From positions 184,186,571 to 184,250,570 of the forward strand of contig NC_081552.1 of NCBI RefSeq assembly GCF_963082655.1: a stretch of DNA of 64,000 nucleotides, in the 5' to 3' direction. The stretch's first letter is position 1, and the number at the start of each line of letters is the position of its first letter. Positions 10,179 through 21,185 of this stretch are shown piece after piece. The position numbers and the translations under genes are program-made. Source of the DNA: Stomoxys calcitrans. Taxonomy: Eukaryota > Arthropoda > Insecta > Diptera > Muscidae. The notes under the pieces were generated by a model. It did no database searches and had not been told where the DNA came from. It saw only the letters and a list, made by a program, of their open reading frames with translations.

Positions 10179-10946
10179 TAATCAAGGTGTTACAAACAAA
10201 ATATCAAATTTAGTACACCCCCGAAATCGGCTAAATAAATAGAGTTATATAATCTAAACTTAACGTTTATTGATTTAGCTTACTCATAAGCGACTATGAT
10301 TTAAATTTTTTTTTTTTTTTTTGCTAACTGTAAAATAGTTAATTTTTGTTTTTTGTTAAGAATAATATTTTGAATCCAAATATTACAATTACCCATGTAT
10401 GTATTTTCCATTACAGAATAATCCAGCGAAAAGTATGAATAAATGAATAAGTAGTATTATATTAACATAAATATGTAGAATGATGATTGTTCATTGTAAA
10501 TCTTTCGAATGATATTAAATGATTATATAAGTTTATTAACTAACTGTAATGCATCCATTAAACGAACGAAAAAAGAACAAAGCCAAAAACCAAAAGATTC
10601 CTTTCTTGGTTTAAAATTAAAAGAAAAAAAAAAACAAACTAAGAAAATATCCATAAACATGAGATACATTTATCATATAGAACCACTTTATAGCCTTTAA
10701 GAATTATTAAACATTTAATTAAAAATATTAGACTGATTTAAGAAACTCTTTTTATTTTTGCTTTAATCTGTATTTGATTTCAAAGTTGAAATGCTCCCAA
10801 AGTGCTTTTAAAATTTAAGTAAATATTTTGTTTATCTTTTAATAAGTAATCAATTAAAACTTTTGTTACCTTAACTAAGATTATTTCTTGAAAAGTTCAT
10901 GAAAACCAAACACATTGGATTCAGTTCCACAAGAGCAAGTTCAATA
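10179..10946. other. AT-rich single-copy-like DNA, no gene seen
   Basis: The sequence has A/T runs (poly-T at 10306-10322) and no repeat phrases shared with the rest of the window. The open frame at 10509-10700 is Lys-rich low complexity with no domain. Confidence 0.5.
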
Positions 10947-11082
10947 TACAGTCGGACCTCGATTATCCGGGAACCTCCATTATCCGGCATAGAAAATATA
11001 TTTTTTTTTTTTCAATTAACTCGATTATCCGTGATTACCTCTGTTATCCGGGAGTATAAGCACCTTTTACGTTTGCAAGTTA

Positions 11083-11335
11083 GCAAATTTTCCCACGACT
11101 ATTCCATAAAGGAACTGGTGACACATTTCTCACATATCAATGAGTAATGTCCAATTCAAGTTTAAGCTCAATGATAAGGGAACTCCTTTTTATAGCCGAG
11201 TCCGAAAGGCACATCGTAGTGCGATACCTGTTTGCAAGGGGTGTTGCACAGCTGATTTTCTCAACAGCATTTGAACCCGGGCATTCTGCGTCATATACGG
11301 ACATGCTATACTCTGAGCTATGGCGGCTCCAATTT
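11083..11335 (-). mobile_element. tRNA-derived SINE, copy 1
   Basis: This is a minus-strand copy. The head in minus sense runs gccgccatagctcagagtat with a B-box-like gggttcaaatgc (about 11266-11278). The 3' part, ttgaacttaaact...tgagaaatgtgtcacc...cctttatgg, matches the other SINE copies. It has a central deletion and diverged promoter boxes. Confidence 0.7.
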
Positions 11336-11556
11336 ATTGATTACGGTTCAAAAACATGAAACAAAACGAAACTGGAAGTGTTTGTCTGAAAGCAGTTTGG
11401 CATGTCATGATTAGAGACCGGGTTTTATGCAAATGCATATTTTGAACGGATGAACGTATTAAAGTCCCAATTTGACACAAATGTTTTTTGAGCAAAAATA
11501 AGTTGTTTTAGGCTATTTAGGTTTTGCATATTTTGCATATCCATATGCTAAACTGG

Positions 11557-12491
11557 TAAGGAAAGGCGAAAGTCGGGCGGTGCCGACTATAATACCCTAC
11601 AACTACCCTATAAACACAAAGTGGGAGCTATATCTAATTCTGAACCAATTTTGATGGACCTCGGCGGATGTCTTCAGATGGGTCATTAAAATCCTCGTAT
11701 CAAATTTCAAGCAATTTGCAAATGACAACAAATTACCCAGAATCTGACGTACATTTATATGGTAGCTACATCTAAATCGATTTTGACCAAACTTCTTAGA
11801 AAATGTGACAGTCATCGAGGAAAGCTTGTGCACAATTTTGCCAAGATTGGTCAATAAATGCACTTGCAGTGGCTTTAGAAGTGAAAATCGGGCGATATAC
11901 ATATATGAAAGCCATGTCTAAATCTGAACCGATTTTTATGGAGTTCACTGGTAGTATTAAGAGTCATAAGAGAATTCTTCCTGACAAATTTCGAGAGAAT
12001 CGGTTAACAAATGAGCACTTAATTGCAAAATCGAACGAACATATATATATATGGGAGCTATATCTAAATCTGACGCGATTTCGACCAAACTTTATATATA
12101 TATGTGGTAGTTGTCGAGGAAAGCGTTTTACAACATTTTGGGAAGATTGGTCAATAAATGCGCTTGCAGTGGCTCTAGGAGTGAAAATCGTGCGATATAC
12201 ATATATATATGAGAGCTATATCTAAATCTGTATCGATTTCGTTGAACTTTCCGAGTAATGTCGAGAGTCGAAAGAAAATCTTTCCTACCAAATTTTAAGA
12301 GAATCGGTTAACAAATGACCATTTTATTGCATTATTACTGCAAATCAGGCGAACATATATATTGGAGCTATACCTTAATCTGAACCGACGAAGCCTATTG
12401 AAATTGGAAAAAAATCGGTTCAGATTTGGATAAAACTGCCATATATATGTTCGTCCGATTTGCAGTAATACAGCAATAAAATAGTAATTTG

Positions 12492-12532
<41 letters not shown>

Positions 12533-12911
12533 ACTATATCAAAATCTGAAGCGATTTCCATGATATTCACCAGTAATGTCGAGAGTCATAAAATCCTACC
12601 TGCCAAACTTCGAGAGAATCGATTAACAAATTACCATTTTATTACTGCAAATCGGACGAACATATATATGGCACCTTTATCCAAATCTGAACCGATTTAT
12701 TCCAATTTTAATAGGCTTCGTCTCTTCACCGAAAAACATGCCCGTACTAAATTTGACCTGTTGTTTGTACACAAATTAACATTAAATCGAATCGGAATGT
12801 GATTCGGAGTCAATCGGTATACTTATCAAAGGGGGTATCTCTCCTTCTGGGTGTTACACACAAATGCACTAAGTTATAATACCCTGCACCACAGTAGTGG
12901 TGTAGGGTATA
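11557..12911 (+). repeat. Family D repeat, copy 1
   Basis: It starts taaggaaaggcgaaagtcggg with ataataccctac and ends ccacagtagtggtgtagggtat. The TATACCCTACACC-type ends are inverted to each other. The inside has repeated units with accgatttctatgaaattcacc, gagagaatcggttaacaaatg and atcggacgaacatatatatggg. Small plus and minus open frames here (11603-12802) are repeat translations. It contains an inverted duplication (12386-12496 with 12622-12722) and a TA tract. Confidence 0.75.
12494..12528. repeat. (TA)n microsatellite in family D
   Basis: About 17 TA units lie exactly where other D copies have a short catatatatgagagc. The same site is expanded at 51280. Confidence 0.9.
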
Positions 12912-13310
12912 CAAATATGCAAAAACGCTAAAAATATACAATATGCTAAGATTATGCAAATTGATTTATCGACTTTAAAACGCATTATAGAACTCAAAGT
13001 TTAAATGGACCTATCTTAAATTTTCATCAAATAAACAGTATAGATGTCTGTCACAATAGAAGCAACAATTGCCTTCATAAGTTTTGACATCGGAAGGGGA
13101 GCGGAATCTCCCACTACCCCCCAAAAAAACCACCCAAAATCAAAAGTGAACCGATGGGACAATATGGGTTTTAGGTGAAAGAGAGAGGGAGTATAAAACG
13201 AAACTTATAACAAAATTTGGGGTCAAGTCCCAGGGGCCAGAGGGCTGCACCAAAAATCGAACTATTTAGGTAATCATGTGCTCATTTTAGGTGCTATCTA
13301 TCAATCTATA
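12912..13310. other. Mostly unassigned, with a Helitron-like scrap
   Basis: Positions 13085-13255 hold phrases of the Helitron-like arrays (actaccccccaaaa, gggacaatatggg, ggggtcaagtcccaggggcc). The rest is AT-rich without recognised structure. Confidence 0.4.
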
Positions 13311-13573
13311 TACACTGTCGACCCAAATAAGGTGGAATTTGAAATATTTTTAATTGTTTGATTGAAACATATATATTTTGTTTTCAAATGTGTTTATAAA
13401 TTATAGTTTTGTTTTTAATTCGGTTAATATTTTATCTAATAATGAACTTAACATTGAATTTTTACTTTATATTTTCCTTTTGTAACACAAACTATATGGC
13501 ATATAAGGAATTTCAAGTGACAAAATAAAGTAACAATTCTCTAATAATTATAAAAAAAAAAATTAAATAACTT
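13311..13573 (-). mobile_element. Tc1-like transposon, 3' end with terminal repeat
   Basis: After TA at about 13310 comes CACTGTCGACCCAAATAAGG, a plausible Tc1-type terminus. It lies just past the stop of a Tc1-like transposase remnant on the minus strand. The 5' half of the element is missing. Confidence 0.55.
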
Positions 13574-13756
13574 TTAAATTGAGTACGAAGTTGACGCTCC
13601 TTTGTTATTTATGGCTTCTTTTAATCTTTTCGGCATACTTAAAGCAAGGTTCTTCAAAGTATTTATTTGTTGGAATTGCTCTCCATTCACTTTGCATCCC
13701 TAAATGTTTGAAGATTTGATTTGGATTCCATCGGGATTTTGCCTGTTCTAAGCTTT
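13574..13756 (-). pseudogene. Tc1-like transposase, C-terminal remnant
   Basis: The minus-strand frame ending at TAA 13574-13576 reads LKNLALSMPKRLKEAINNKG then STSY. This is the usual end of Tc1 transposases (LQ.L..SMP.R...VI...G..T.Y). One frame over, just upstream, comes SEWRAIP, the preceding family motif, so there is a frameshift between them. The catalytic DDE region is absent. The copy is 5' truncated by the E repeat at 13757. Confidence 0.7.
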
Positions 13757-14320
13757 ACACCCTCCACCATAGGATGACGAAATTAGTATACCCAATTTCG
13801 TCATTATGTTTGTAACACTTCGAAATATGCGTCTAAGACCCCATAAAGTATATATATTCTTGATCTTAGTGTCATTTTAAGTCGAACTAGCCATGTCCGT
13901 CCATCCGTCTGTCTGTCGAAAGCACGCCAACATTCGAAGGAGTAAAGCTAGACGCTTGAAATTTTGCACAAATACTTCTTATTAGTATTGTAGTAGGTTG
14001 GAATTGTTAATGGGCCAAATAGGTTCATGTTTTGATATAGCTGCCATATGTACCGATCTTGGGTCTTGACTTCTTGAATCTCTATTGGGCGCAATTCTCG
14101 TCCGATTTGGCTGAAATTTAGCATGAAGCGTTTTGGTATCATTTCTAACAACTGTTCTAAGTTCGGTTCAAATCGGTTTATAGCCTGATATAGCTGCCAT
14201 ATAAACCGATCTTGGGTCTTGACTTCTTCAGCTTTTAGAGGGCGCAATTCTTATCCGATTTGGATATAATTTTGCATGACGCGTTTTGGTATCACTTTCG
14301 ACAGACATTTCGATTCAAAT
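13757..14320 (+). repeat. Family E repeat, left half
   Basis: It begins with the canonical ataccc/accctccaccatagg end and has cacttcgaaatatgcgtcta, a catccgtctgtctgtcgaaagcacgc block and two internal units. It is cut at about 14320 by the Helitron-like array. Confidence 0.8.
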
Positions 14321-15848
14321 ATGGATATCAAAATCGTGCTGCACTTCCAAATCCCTTTAATTTGAGCCCCATTTTGCCATGGCCGGTAAATATGAACCGT
14401 TTAAAGGGTGTTTTGGGGTTGGGGCGGACACCGGCACGTTGTACTGAAAACATATATCAAATTCGTTCTTTATTCCCAACGGAAATGAAGTTCACTTTTG
14501 GGGATGCTTTAGGGCTTACCTCAAAACACTTGGCTCCAAAATTGGATATCAAATTCGTTTTCTACTCCTAAAAAATCTTTCATTTCAGTCCCATATTGTC
14601 ATAATGGGTCATTTAAGCTATTTGACATATTTTTAGAAGGAAAATCACCATCTAGACTTCAACAAGAATTTTAATGTCATATTCGCAATATACTCCCAAA
14701 TACTTTTCAAATGAGTCCCATACAGACATGGTCGTCTAATATGCCCATTTGAGGGTACTTGGGGGTGGGGCGACCTCCCATTACTTGCACCTAATTTTTT
14801 ATACCATATATTTGTAATCTATTGGCTAATACTTTTCATTTGAGGCCCATATTGACATGAACATCGAATATATCTGTTGAGAGGAGTTTTTGGGTTGGGG
14901 AGGCCCGCTGGGTACTGGAGCCAATTTAGTACGATATCCGTTTTCTAGTCTCCAATACCTTTCATTTGAAACCCATATTGTGCCTATCGGTCCACTTTTG
15001 ATTTTGGATGGCGTTGTTTGCCCCTGTTTCTTAGTGGAAAGTTCATGGGCAAAATTTGCAGTTTTGTATTTTTTTGTTGGGGTAAGAGGGAGGGACCGCC
15101 CCAGCCGATATCTAAAAATTACACAATCTGTGAAAATTTTAAGAAAATCGGTTTAGCCGTTTTTGATTCTACGGAACAAACAAAAAAACCGAGTCCCATA
15201 TAGTCATGATGGGTCATATGCCCATTTGAGGCGTTTTTGGGGGGAAGGGTTACCCCTTATACTTCGATCTGATTTTGCCCATATTGACATGAACGTCTGT
15301 TTGAGGGAATTTTGGGGTTGGGCGACCCGATGGGTACTTAGACCCAAATTTTAATACTATATTCGTGTTCTATTTTCCAATACCCTTCATCTTGTGCTTT
15401 TGGGTAACGGGGGACGGTTCGCCCCCTTCCTAAATCAACTAATTACAAATCCTATTTCTCTTTCCTGACCATACTCACAATCTAATGCCGAATACCTTTC
15501 ATTTGAGTTCCATATTGTCATGATAGTCCACAAAACCTATTGTAGGAGGTTTTGGGGTTGAGGCGGCCCCACAGTTACTTGAACCCAATTTTTAATATGA
15601 AATTCGTACTCTACTCCTCAATACATTTTATTTGAGTCTCATATTGTCCAGATCGGTCCTCTTTTATTTTTGAGTAGTACTTCCAATATCAAAAAATTAT
15701 ATAGCCTATGTTTCCCTCCAGACCAACCTACACAATCTGTGAAAATTTCAAGGCAATCGGCTCAGCCGTTTTTGAATCTATACGGAATAAACAACCAAAG
15801 CGACAAACATACAAACAAACAAACACAAATTCAATTTTATATATATGA
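14321..15848 (-). mobile_element. Helitron-like non-autonomous element (minus)
   Basis: The 5' end at 15848, in minus sense TCATATATATAAAATTGAAT followed by tttgtgtttgtttgtttg, matches the start of the copy at 38629. It is preceded by A on that strand, as for A|TC insertion. The inside has repeated units (catttgagtcccatattg, ttggggttggggcgg). The 3' end is not recognisable. No Rep/helicase gene is seen, and the open frames are array translations. Confidence 0.55.
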
Positions 15849-16292
15849 TGAGAGCTATATTAAAATCTAAACCGATTTCTATGAAATTCGCCAATAATGT
15901 CGAGACTTATAAGAGAATCCCTCATGCAAAATTTTGTGAGAATCGGTTTACAAATGACTATATGATAAAAATTTTAGTCAATATCGGACGAACATATATA
16001 AGTAAGCTATATCCAAATCTGAACTGATATTTTCCAATTTCAATAGGCTTAGTCTCTAGGCCCAAGAAAATAATTGTGCCAAATTTGAAGATGATCGGAT
16101 GAAAATTGCGACCTGTACGTTGTACACAAATTTACATGGACAGTCAGACAAATGGTCATATCTTAATCGAATCAGAAAGTGATTGAGTCGATCGGAATAC
16201 TTGTCAATGGCTCTATTTCTTTTACTTCTGGGTGTTATAAACAAATTCACTAAGTTATTATACCCTGTGCTACAGTAGTGCTGTAGGGCATG
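15849..16292 (+). repeat. Family D repeat, right part
   Basis: This is D sequence from tgagagctatattaaaatc to the ctgtgctacagtagtgctgtaggg end. Its left part is absent where the Helitron-like element abuts at 15848. Confidence 0.75.
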
Positions 16293-16386
16293 AAAACTGC
16301 CAAAATATTATACCATTATCCGGGAAAATCGATTATCCGTAATGACTTCGGTCCCGAGAATCGTGGATAATCGAGGTTCGACTGTA

Positions 16387-17373
16387 CAACCTGTATATTT
16401 TAGTTAATGCAGGTTTAATAACAAATGTCTCCACCAGTTTATTATTATTGTATGTTGTATCATCTGTTGACGCCGTTCTTTTTTGAGGTGTCATCATCAG
16501 ACTTTCTTATTCTTATGTTTACTTTTTATCTACTAATAATAAAATAAACAACACAATTGTCTTCAATTGTCCTTATATGATTAGAAATGTTTTTGTTTTT
16601 CATAGCAACTAAGTGCTAAAAATATTGTTAAAATTTACAAGAAAATTATGTCAATGGATACAATTGAACCCTAAAAACACATCCCATTAAAGTAAAACAC
16701 ATATAGACAATTATTGCAACAGTATTCAGAAGTGAGAATTATAAAAAAAGGATATACGAAAGGTATTAAAAAAACAAACATCTCTAATACAACATCTCAT
16801 AAAATGCAAATCTGATAAAGTCTATAAATAAATAAATAAACAAATCCAAAATGCTAAAGAACGCAATTATTCAAATTCATATCATGCTTCTAAGAGTAGA
16901 TCAAGCATAACTTCTTTTAAAACTACAAACATATTCTTTTATCTGGCTCGATTTCAAGCATAACAAAAAAAATACCAAAGAATATGAACACTTTGTATTT
17001 CATAACATAAAAATATTAAAAATTAAAGAAGCAAATAAAATCCCACGACATTATCTATAACTTAAAGAAATCATGTATTATACATATATAGAGTGAATTA
17101 TAAAACTTAAAAGCAAAAAAAGAAAACTAACGGCCATTTTCTTTTGTGAAAAAGATATTCAAACTCAACGTTAGTTTTAAAATATTTTTCACAATAAAAA
17201 TGTGCTTACTATAATACATAAATAAAATACGGACAAAATTAAAATTAACTTTTGAAATTAGTTTTATTTTGAAAATATCAAGCGGTCGCTATTGAACCAT
17301 GTCTTATTTGAACTTTGACTTTTTCAATAACATATGATTCGCACAGGATATGTGGTTAACAAACATGCGTTGA
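16387..17373. other. AT-rich single-copy-like DNA, no gene seen
   Basis: It lies just outside the pogo-like frame. There is no long open frame and no shared repeat phrase. Composition resembles 10180-10946, consistent with one host stretch split by the 5.4-kb nest. Confidence 0.5.
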
Positions 17374-17525
17374 CAGTAGGGATGTGCCCGTGAGTGATTT
17401 TTCAGTCACGCTCACGCACAATATTTTAATTTTCACGCACGTTCACGTATGAGACAAAAATTTTACTCATGCACGCACGACTTTCAAAGAGCTCATCAAT
17501 CAAGCAATTGCGCCCCAAATTAAAA
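17374..17525. mobile_element. Possible hAT-type terminal fragment
   Basis: The sequence cagtagggatgtgcccgtg is followed by cacgctcacgcacaatat, with many CACGCAC/CTCACGC words. This resembles termini of hAT-type elements that start CAGGGATGTG. No partner end or transposase was found, so this is weak. Confidence 0.3.
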
Positions 17526-17529
17526 ATGA

Positions 17530-18778
17530 ACAAGTAAAAGCGTGCTAAGTTAGGCCGGGCCGAATCTTATATACCCTACACCATGGATCGCACAAAGAAA
17601 AATGAATAAGAACTTATGCTATTGGAGCTATATCAAGTTGTAGTCCGATTCGGAAATGAATTGAATGTTGGAGACCATAGTAAAAGTCATTGTGTAAAAT
17701 TTCAGCCAATTTGATTAAGAATTGCGCCCTTTAGGAGCTCAAGAAGCCAAATTATGAGATCGGTTTATATGGGAGCTGTATCAAACTATGGATCGATTCA
17801 AACCATATTTCACATGTATGTTGAAGGTCATGAGAGAAGCCGTTGTACAAAATTTCAGCAAAATTGAACAATAACTGCGGCCTCTAGATGCTCAAGAAGT
17901 AACTATATCAGGATATGTACCGATTTGCGTCATACTTAGCACAGTTATTGGAAGTCATAACAAAACACCTCATGCAAAATTTGGCCAAATCGAATGAGAA
18001 TTGCGCACTCCAGCGGCTCAAGAAGTCAAGATCCAAGATCGGTTTATATGGCAGCTATACCAGGTTATGCACCGATTTGAATCATACTTAGCACAATCGT
18101 TAAAAGTGATACCAAAACTCGTCATGGAAAATTACAGCCAAATCGGATGAGAATTGCGCCCTCCAGCGGCTCAAGAAGTCAAGATCAAAGATCCGTTTAT
18201 ATTGCAGCTATATCAGGTTATGAACCGATTTAAACCGTACTTATAACTGTTGTTGGAAGTCATAACAGATCACCATATGCAAAATCGGATTAGAATTGCG
18301 GCCTCTATTGGCTCAAGAAGTCACGATCCAGGATCGGGTTATTTGGCAGCTTTATCAGATTATGTACCACACTTCACACAGTTGTTGAAAATGATACCAA
18401 AACGCTGCATGCAAAATTTCATCCAAATCGGACGAGAATTGCGCCCTATAGAGGCTCAATAAGTCAAGACCCAAGATCGGTTCATATGGCAGCTATATCA
18501 AAACATGGACCGATTTGGCCCATTTACAATCCCAACCGACCTACACTTATAAAAAGTATTTGTGCAAAATTTCTAGCGCCTAACTTTACTCCTTCGAAAG
18601 TTAGCGTACTTTCGACAGACAGACGGACGGACATGACGAGTTCGACTTAAAATGACATAAAGATCAAGAATATATATACTTTATGTGGTCTTAGACGCAT
18701 ATTTCGAGGTGTTACACACAGAATGACGAAATTAGTATACCCCCATCCTATGGTGGAGGGTATAACAAGTAAAAGCGT
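17530..18778 (-). repeat. Family E repeat, near-complete (minus)
   Basis: It starts aacaagtaaaagcgtgctaa with a worn GGCCGGGCCGAA hairpin (17552-17564) and ataccctacaccatggatcg. About six internal units follow. It ends aatgacgaaattagtatacc and atggtggagggtat at about 18760. It can serve as a reference copy for the family. Confidence 0.85.
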
Positions 18779-19009
18779 ACTAAGTTCGGCCGTGCCGAAT
18801 CGCAATGAATCGCATTTGCCAAACTGGGATTCTTGTTTGAACCGTTGAGTGGAGCGGACGTTTTGTTTTTTCACTCCGCAAGAATTTTCCTGTAACTCGT
18901 AATAGGTCATTATTTTTTGAAGCTGTGATAGAGATATCCATTAGGCGGTTGATGATCTGCGTCTGTTTACAGTGGAGCGGCAGATCTAGAGCTGGGGAGT
19001 AGGCTTAGA

Positions 19010-19282
19010 ATGGACTCCAGAGACCCAACAGCTGCGGTGGTGATATCAGGCCGTAGCATGTTGTCTGCTACCGAAGGCTCGACTGGTGGAGCGGCTGCTC
19101 CAGGCTCCACTAGCTGACAGGCGACTGGTCAGCAGGTGCTTTTGACAACGACAACTGGTTCCAGTCTTAAGGACAAGGCCGAACCTATTCTTACTTCGCA
19201 TGCCTATAATTTGCCTAGGCCATCGGCCTTCCCCGGCTTGGTGCGAATGATCCCAAGACTCTCACTAATAGGTAGAGATCAA
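19010..19282 (+). pseudogene. LINE-A ORF1, N-terminal part
   Basis: ATG at 19010 opens MDSRDPTAAVVISG, aligning with MDSKDPTAAVVVTG at 37917 (minus). The frame is shifted later; the original wording (RPSAFPG, NDPKTLT) is recognisable near 19220-19265 when frames are followed. It is interrupted at about 19283 by an inserted repeat. Confidence 0.65.
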
Positions 19283-19945
19283 TTTCTACCGGGTAAATAC
19301 CCAATACATACCTTTTTTGGGTATTTATAATTTTGCCGATATCTTGAACATAAAAATATTTTCCAAACAATTTTTGATGATCTCGTATTCTTTGTATATA
19401 AACCTAATCTTCTGATCTCATAAAATCGGATTTTAGTTATATAGCTGCTATATAGACCGATCTCCACACTTAAAGTTTTGAGGCAATAAATTGGTATTGC
19501 CTCAAAACCCATTTCTGTTAAGTGTGTGGTTCAGATCGGACTAAATTTGGATATAGTTGCCCTTAGACCGACCGCCCGATCTCCCGATATATGGTATTAA
19601 GGCCATGAAAGATCAATTTTTTACCCGAATTCGATTAAATTTGGCACAGTATGTTATGGTAGACCCCTACCCATTCCTGTCAAATGTGGTCCAGATCGGA
19701 CCATATTTGGATATAGCTGTCTTATAAACCAATCTCCCAATAAAGTGTAATAAGCCTATAAGAGGAGCATTTTTCATCCAATTTCAACGAAGTTCTGGTA
19801 CCCTTCCAAACCTTTTTTGTTGAAAATCGTCCAGATCGGACCATATTTGCATGTAGCTGCCATATGGACCGATCTCCCTATATGAAGTATTGATCTCATA
19901 AAAGGAGCATTTTTCATCCGATTTCGATGCAATTTGAAACAGTGA
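19283..19945. repeat. Inserted repeat I inside LINE-A ORF1
   Basis: Repeated phrases gatcggaccatatttg.atatagctg (about 19694 and 19836) and gaggagcatttttcatcc (twice) show internal units of roughly 140-180 bp. It splits ORF1 between tctcactaataggtagaga and gaaacaggctacctc. It contains a strong hairpin at 19465-19526. No coding frame is credible. Confidence 0.65.
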
Positions 19946-20394
19946 GAAACAGGCTACCTCAAAGACTACACGTTTAGATTCGGAAACTTCACCGCAGTCA
20001 GCTAAAAGGCTGCGGTCACCTGGAGAGCATCCCATGGCGTCCAAAAGAACTAGGGCGAACAACAGTAAGATGGGTCGAAGATCCTTTGCTAATGTCGCTA
20101 GGGACAATTTGGTGATGGCAGTTCTCGACAAGGGAGAAGAACAGGGTTACATACCTAGTAATAATTGGAGTGGGATAATAAATGGACTATCATCAGTATA
20201 TTCCGATGTCCTTAAGGAATTTCCGGGGTCTCCTCCAGTTTGTGACGATGCAAGCTGGTATCGAGGCAGATACAGACTAATTGCCTTCGGGGATCAACGC
20301 TCAATTGAAATGTATCGTGGTGCGCTAAAAAAGATTGGTGAGATCTGGCCAGGTGCAGCACTAGATTTAGTCAAGAAGGAAGAGTGGCTTGGAC
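19946..20394 (+). pseudogene. LINE-A ORF1, DUF4780-like core
   Basis: The frame from 20034 has KRTRANNSKMGRRSFANVA, NNWSGIINGL, PPVCDDASWYRGRYRLIAFG, DQRSIEMYRGALKKIGE and IWPGAALDLVKKE. WPGA.L and CDDA.WY..R are hallmarks of the DUF4780-type ORF1 proteins of insect LINEs, presumed to bind element RNA. The domain breaks off just after DLVKKE, where the 37027-37251 copy continues with a segment rich in Pro and Trp. Confidence 0.8.
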
Positions 20395-20745
20395 TGGTCA
20401 AATCGAGAAGATTACTCGACCACAGTGTGTATCAAGCGGAGATCCTTGCTACTAAAGAAGTAATGGAATGGCTAATATGTAATGTCATAACAACGGTTGG
20501 CATTAATATCTTCTCAGACAGCAGTCATTAAATCGTTGGAGACTGTATTTCTGAGTTCAAAACCCGCCCTCGACTATCGTAAATCTCTCAACGAGATGGC
20601 TGAACAGCTCAAAATTCACCTGTTCTGGATGCCGGACAACAGAGAAATCCCCGGGAATGATATCGCGGACGAGCTTGTGAGACACCTTACACATTCCAGG
20701 GGAACTGGAATCTATGGGTATGCCTCCAGCGACATGCAAGCTAAG
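20395..20745 (+). pseudogene. LINE-A RNase H domain fused to ORF1 by deletion
   Basis: It continues in frame from ORF1: SVYQAEILATKEVMEWL carries the RNase H Glu. Next comes FSDS with the second Asp, then a frameshift near 20525. Then HLFWMPDNREIPGNDIADEL follows, the family's W.PGHR.IPGN..ADEL. The His of PGH is lost (PDN). The first Asp-bearing strand is missing at the junction. The same domain is at 61651-61340 (minus). Confidence 0.8.
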
Positions 20746-20781
20746 TCTACAGGATCAGGCCGGAAAGGCAACGTATGATAG

Positions 20782-21165
20782 ATGATCACAAAGGGGGTTT
20801 GTGGGCATTCCAAAACTATGTGGCCTAACCTAGACTTGAAGAAGTCTATCGCTTTACTGACGCTGGCTAGAAAGGACATCTCAGTCATTGTGTCCGTCAT
20901 GATAGGTCACTGTCTGATCGCTAAACATCCTGACAGACTGAAGATTGCAAGTAACGACTTTTGCAGAAGCTGAGAGTACGTCGAGGAAGAAGAAACTGAA
21001 GGACATCTGCCGTGTATGTGTCCCACACCGGCAGTCTGAAGAAGTTTCACTGTAAGTTCTCACTTGAGAACTTGTCTGATTTAGCGAATGTGAACATTCG
21101 CAAGTTGTTGTGGTATCACAATGGACGAACACATTTAAGTGAGTCTGATGGCAGACTGCCACTTA
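20782..21165 (+). pseudogene. LINE-A C-terminal knuckle region
   Basis: It reads TKGVCGHSKTMWPNLDLKK, ALLTLARKDISVIVSVM and GHCLIAKHPDRLKIASNDFC, then CRS followed by TGA (20971-20973) where the second Cys of the knuckle is expected. Past the stop, VEEEETEGHLPCMC and LLWYHNGRTHLSES can be followed to the end. Near-identical minus copies lie at 35560-35880, 54240-54580 and 61075-61340. Confidence 0.75.
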
Positions 21166-21185
21166 AACCTAACCCAACCTAAGAA

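Larger units (their letters stand above)
10949..16384. mobile_element. pogo/Tigger-like TIR frame holding nested repeats
   Basis: The left end CAGTCGGACCTCGATTATCC (10949) and the right end, in minus sense CAGTCGAACCTCGATTATCC (16384), form terminal inverted repeats bounded by TA on each side (10947-10948, 16385-16386). GATTATCCG or TTATCCGG motifs recur within 110 bp of each end, as expected of subterminal binding sites. CAGT termini, a TA target and this wording suit the pogo/Tigger group. No transposase is seen. The inside is filled by a SINE, D, Tc1, E and Helitron insertions. Confidence 0.65.
18835..21185 (+). mobile_element. LINE-A copy 1, internally deleted
   Basis: The 5' end is gtttgaaccgttgagtggag. 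ORF1 starts at 19010, is interrupted by a 0.66-kb repeat (19283-19945), resumes to about 20394, then joins RNase H directly (20395-20745). The C-terminal knuckle (20782-21165) and a tail aacctaacccaacctaa follow. Endonuclease and RT are missing. The 3' end matches 35409 and 54226. Confidence 0.8.

Noticed and set aside
11147..11359. 70-codon plus open frame
   Set aside because: Antisense translation of the SINE at 11083-11335.
14260..15354. Several plus open frames (up to 103 codons)
   Set aside because: Translations of Helitron-like array units; the same words recur across non-homologous frames.
20497..20778. Independent gene of 93 codons
   Set aside because: It is the second half of the LINE-A RNase H domain after a frameshift, not a separate gene.
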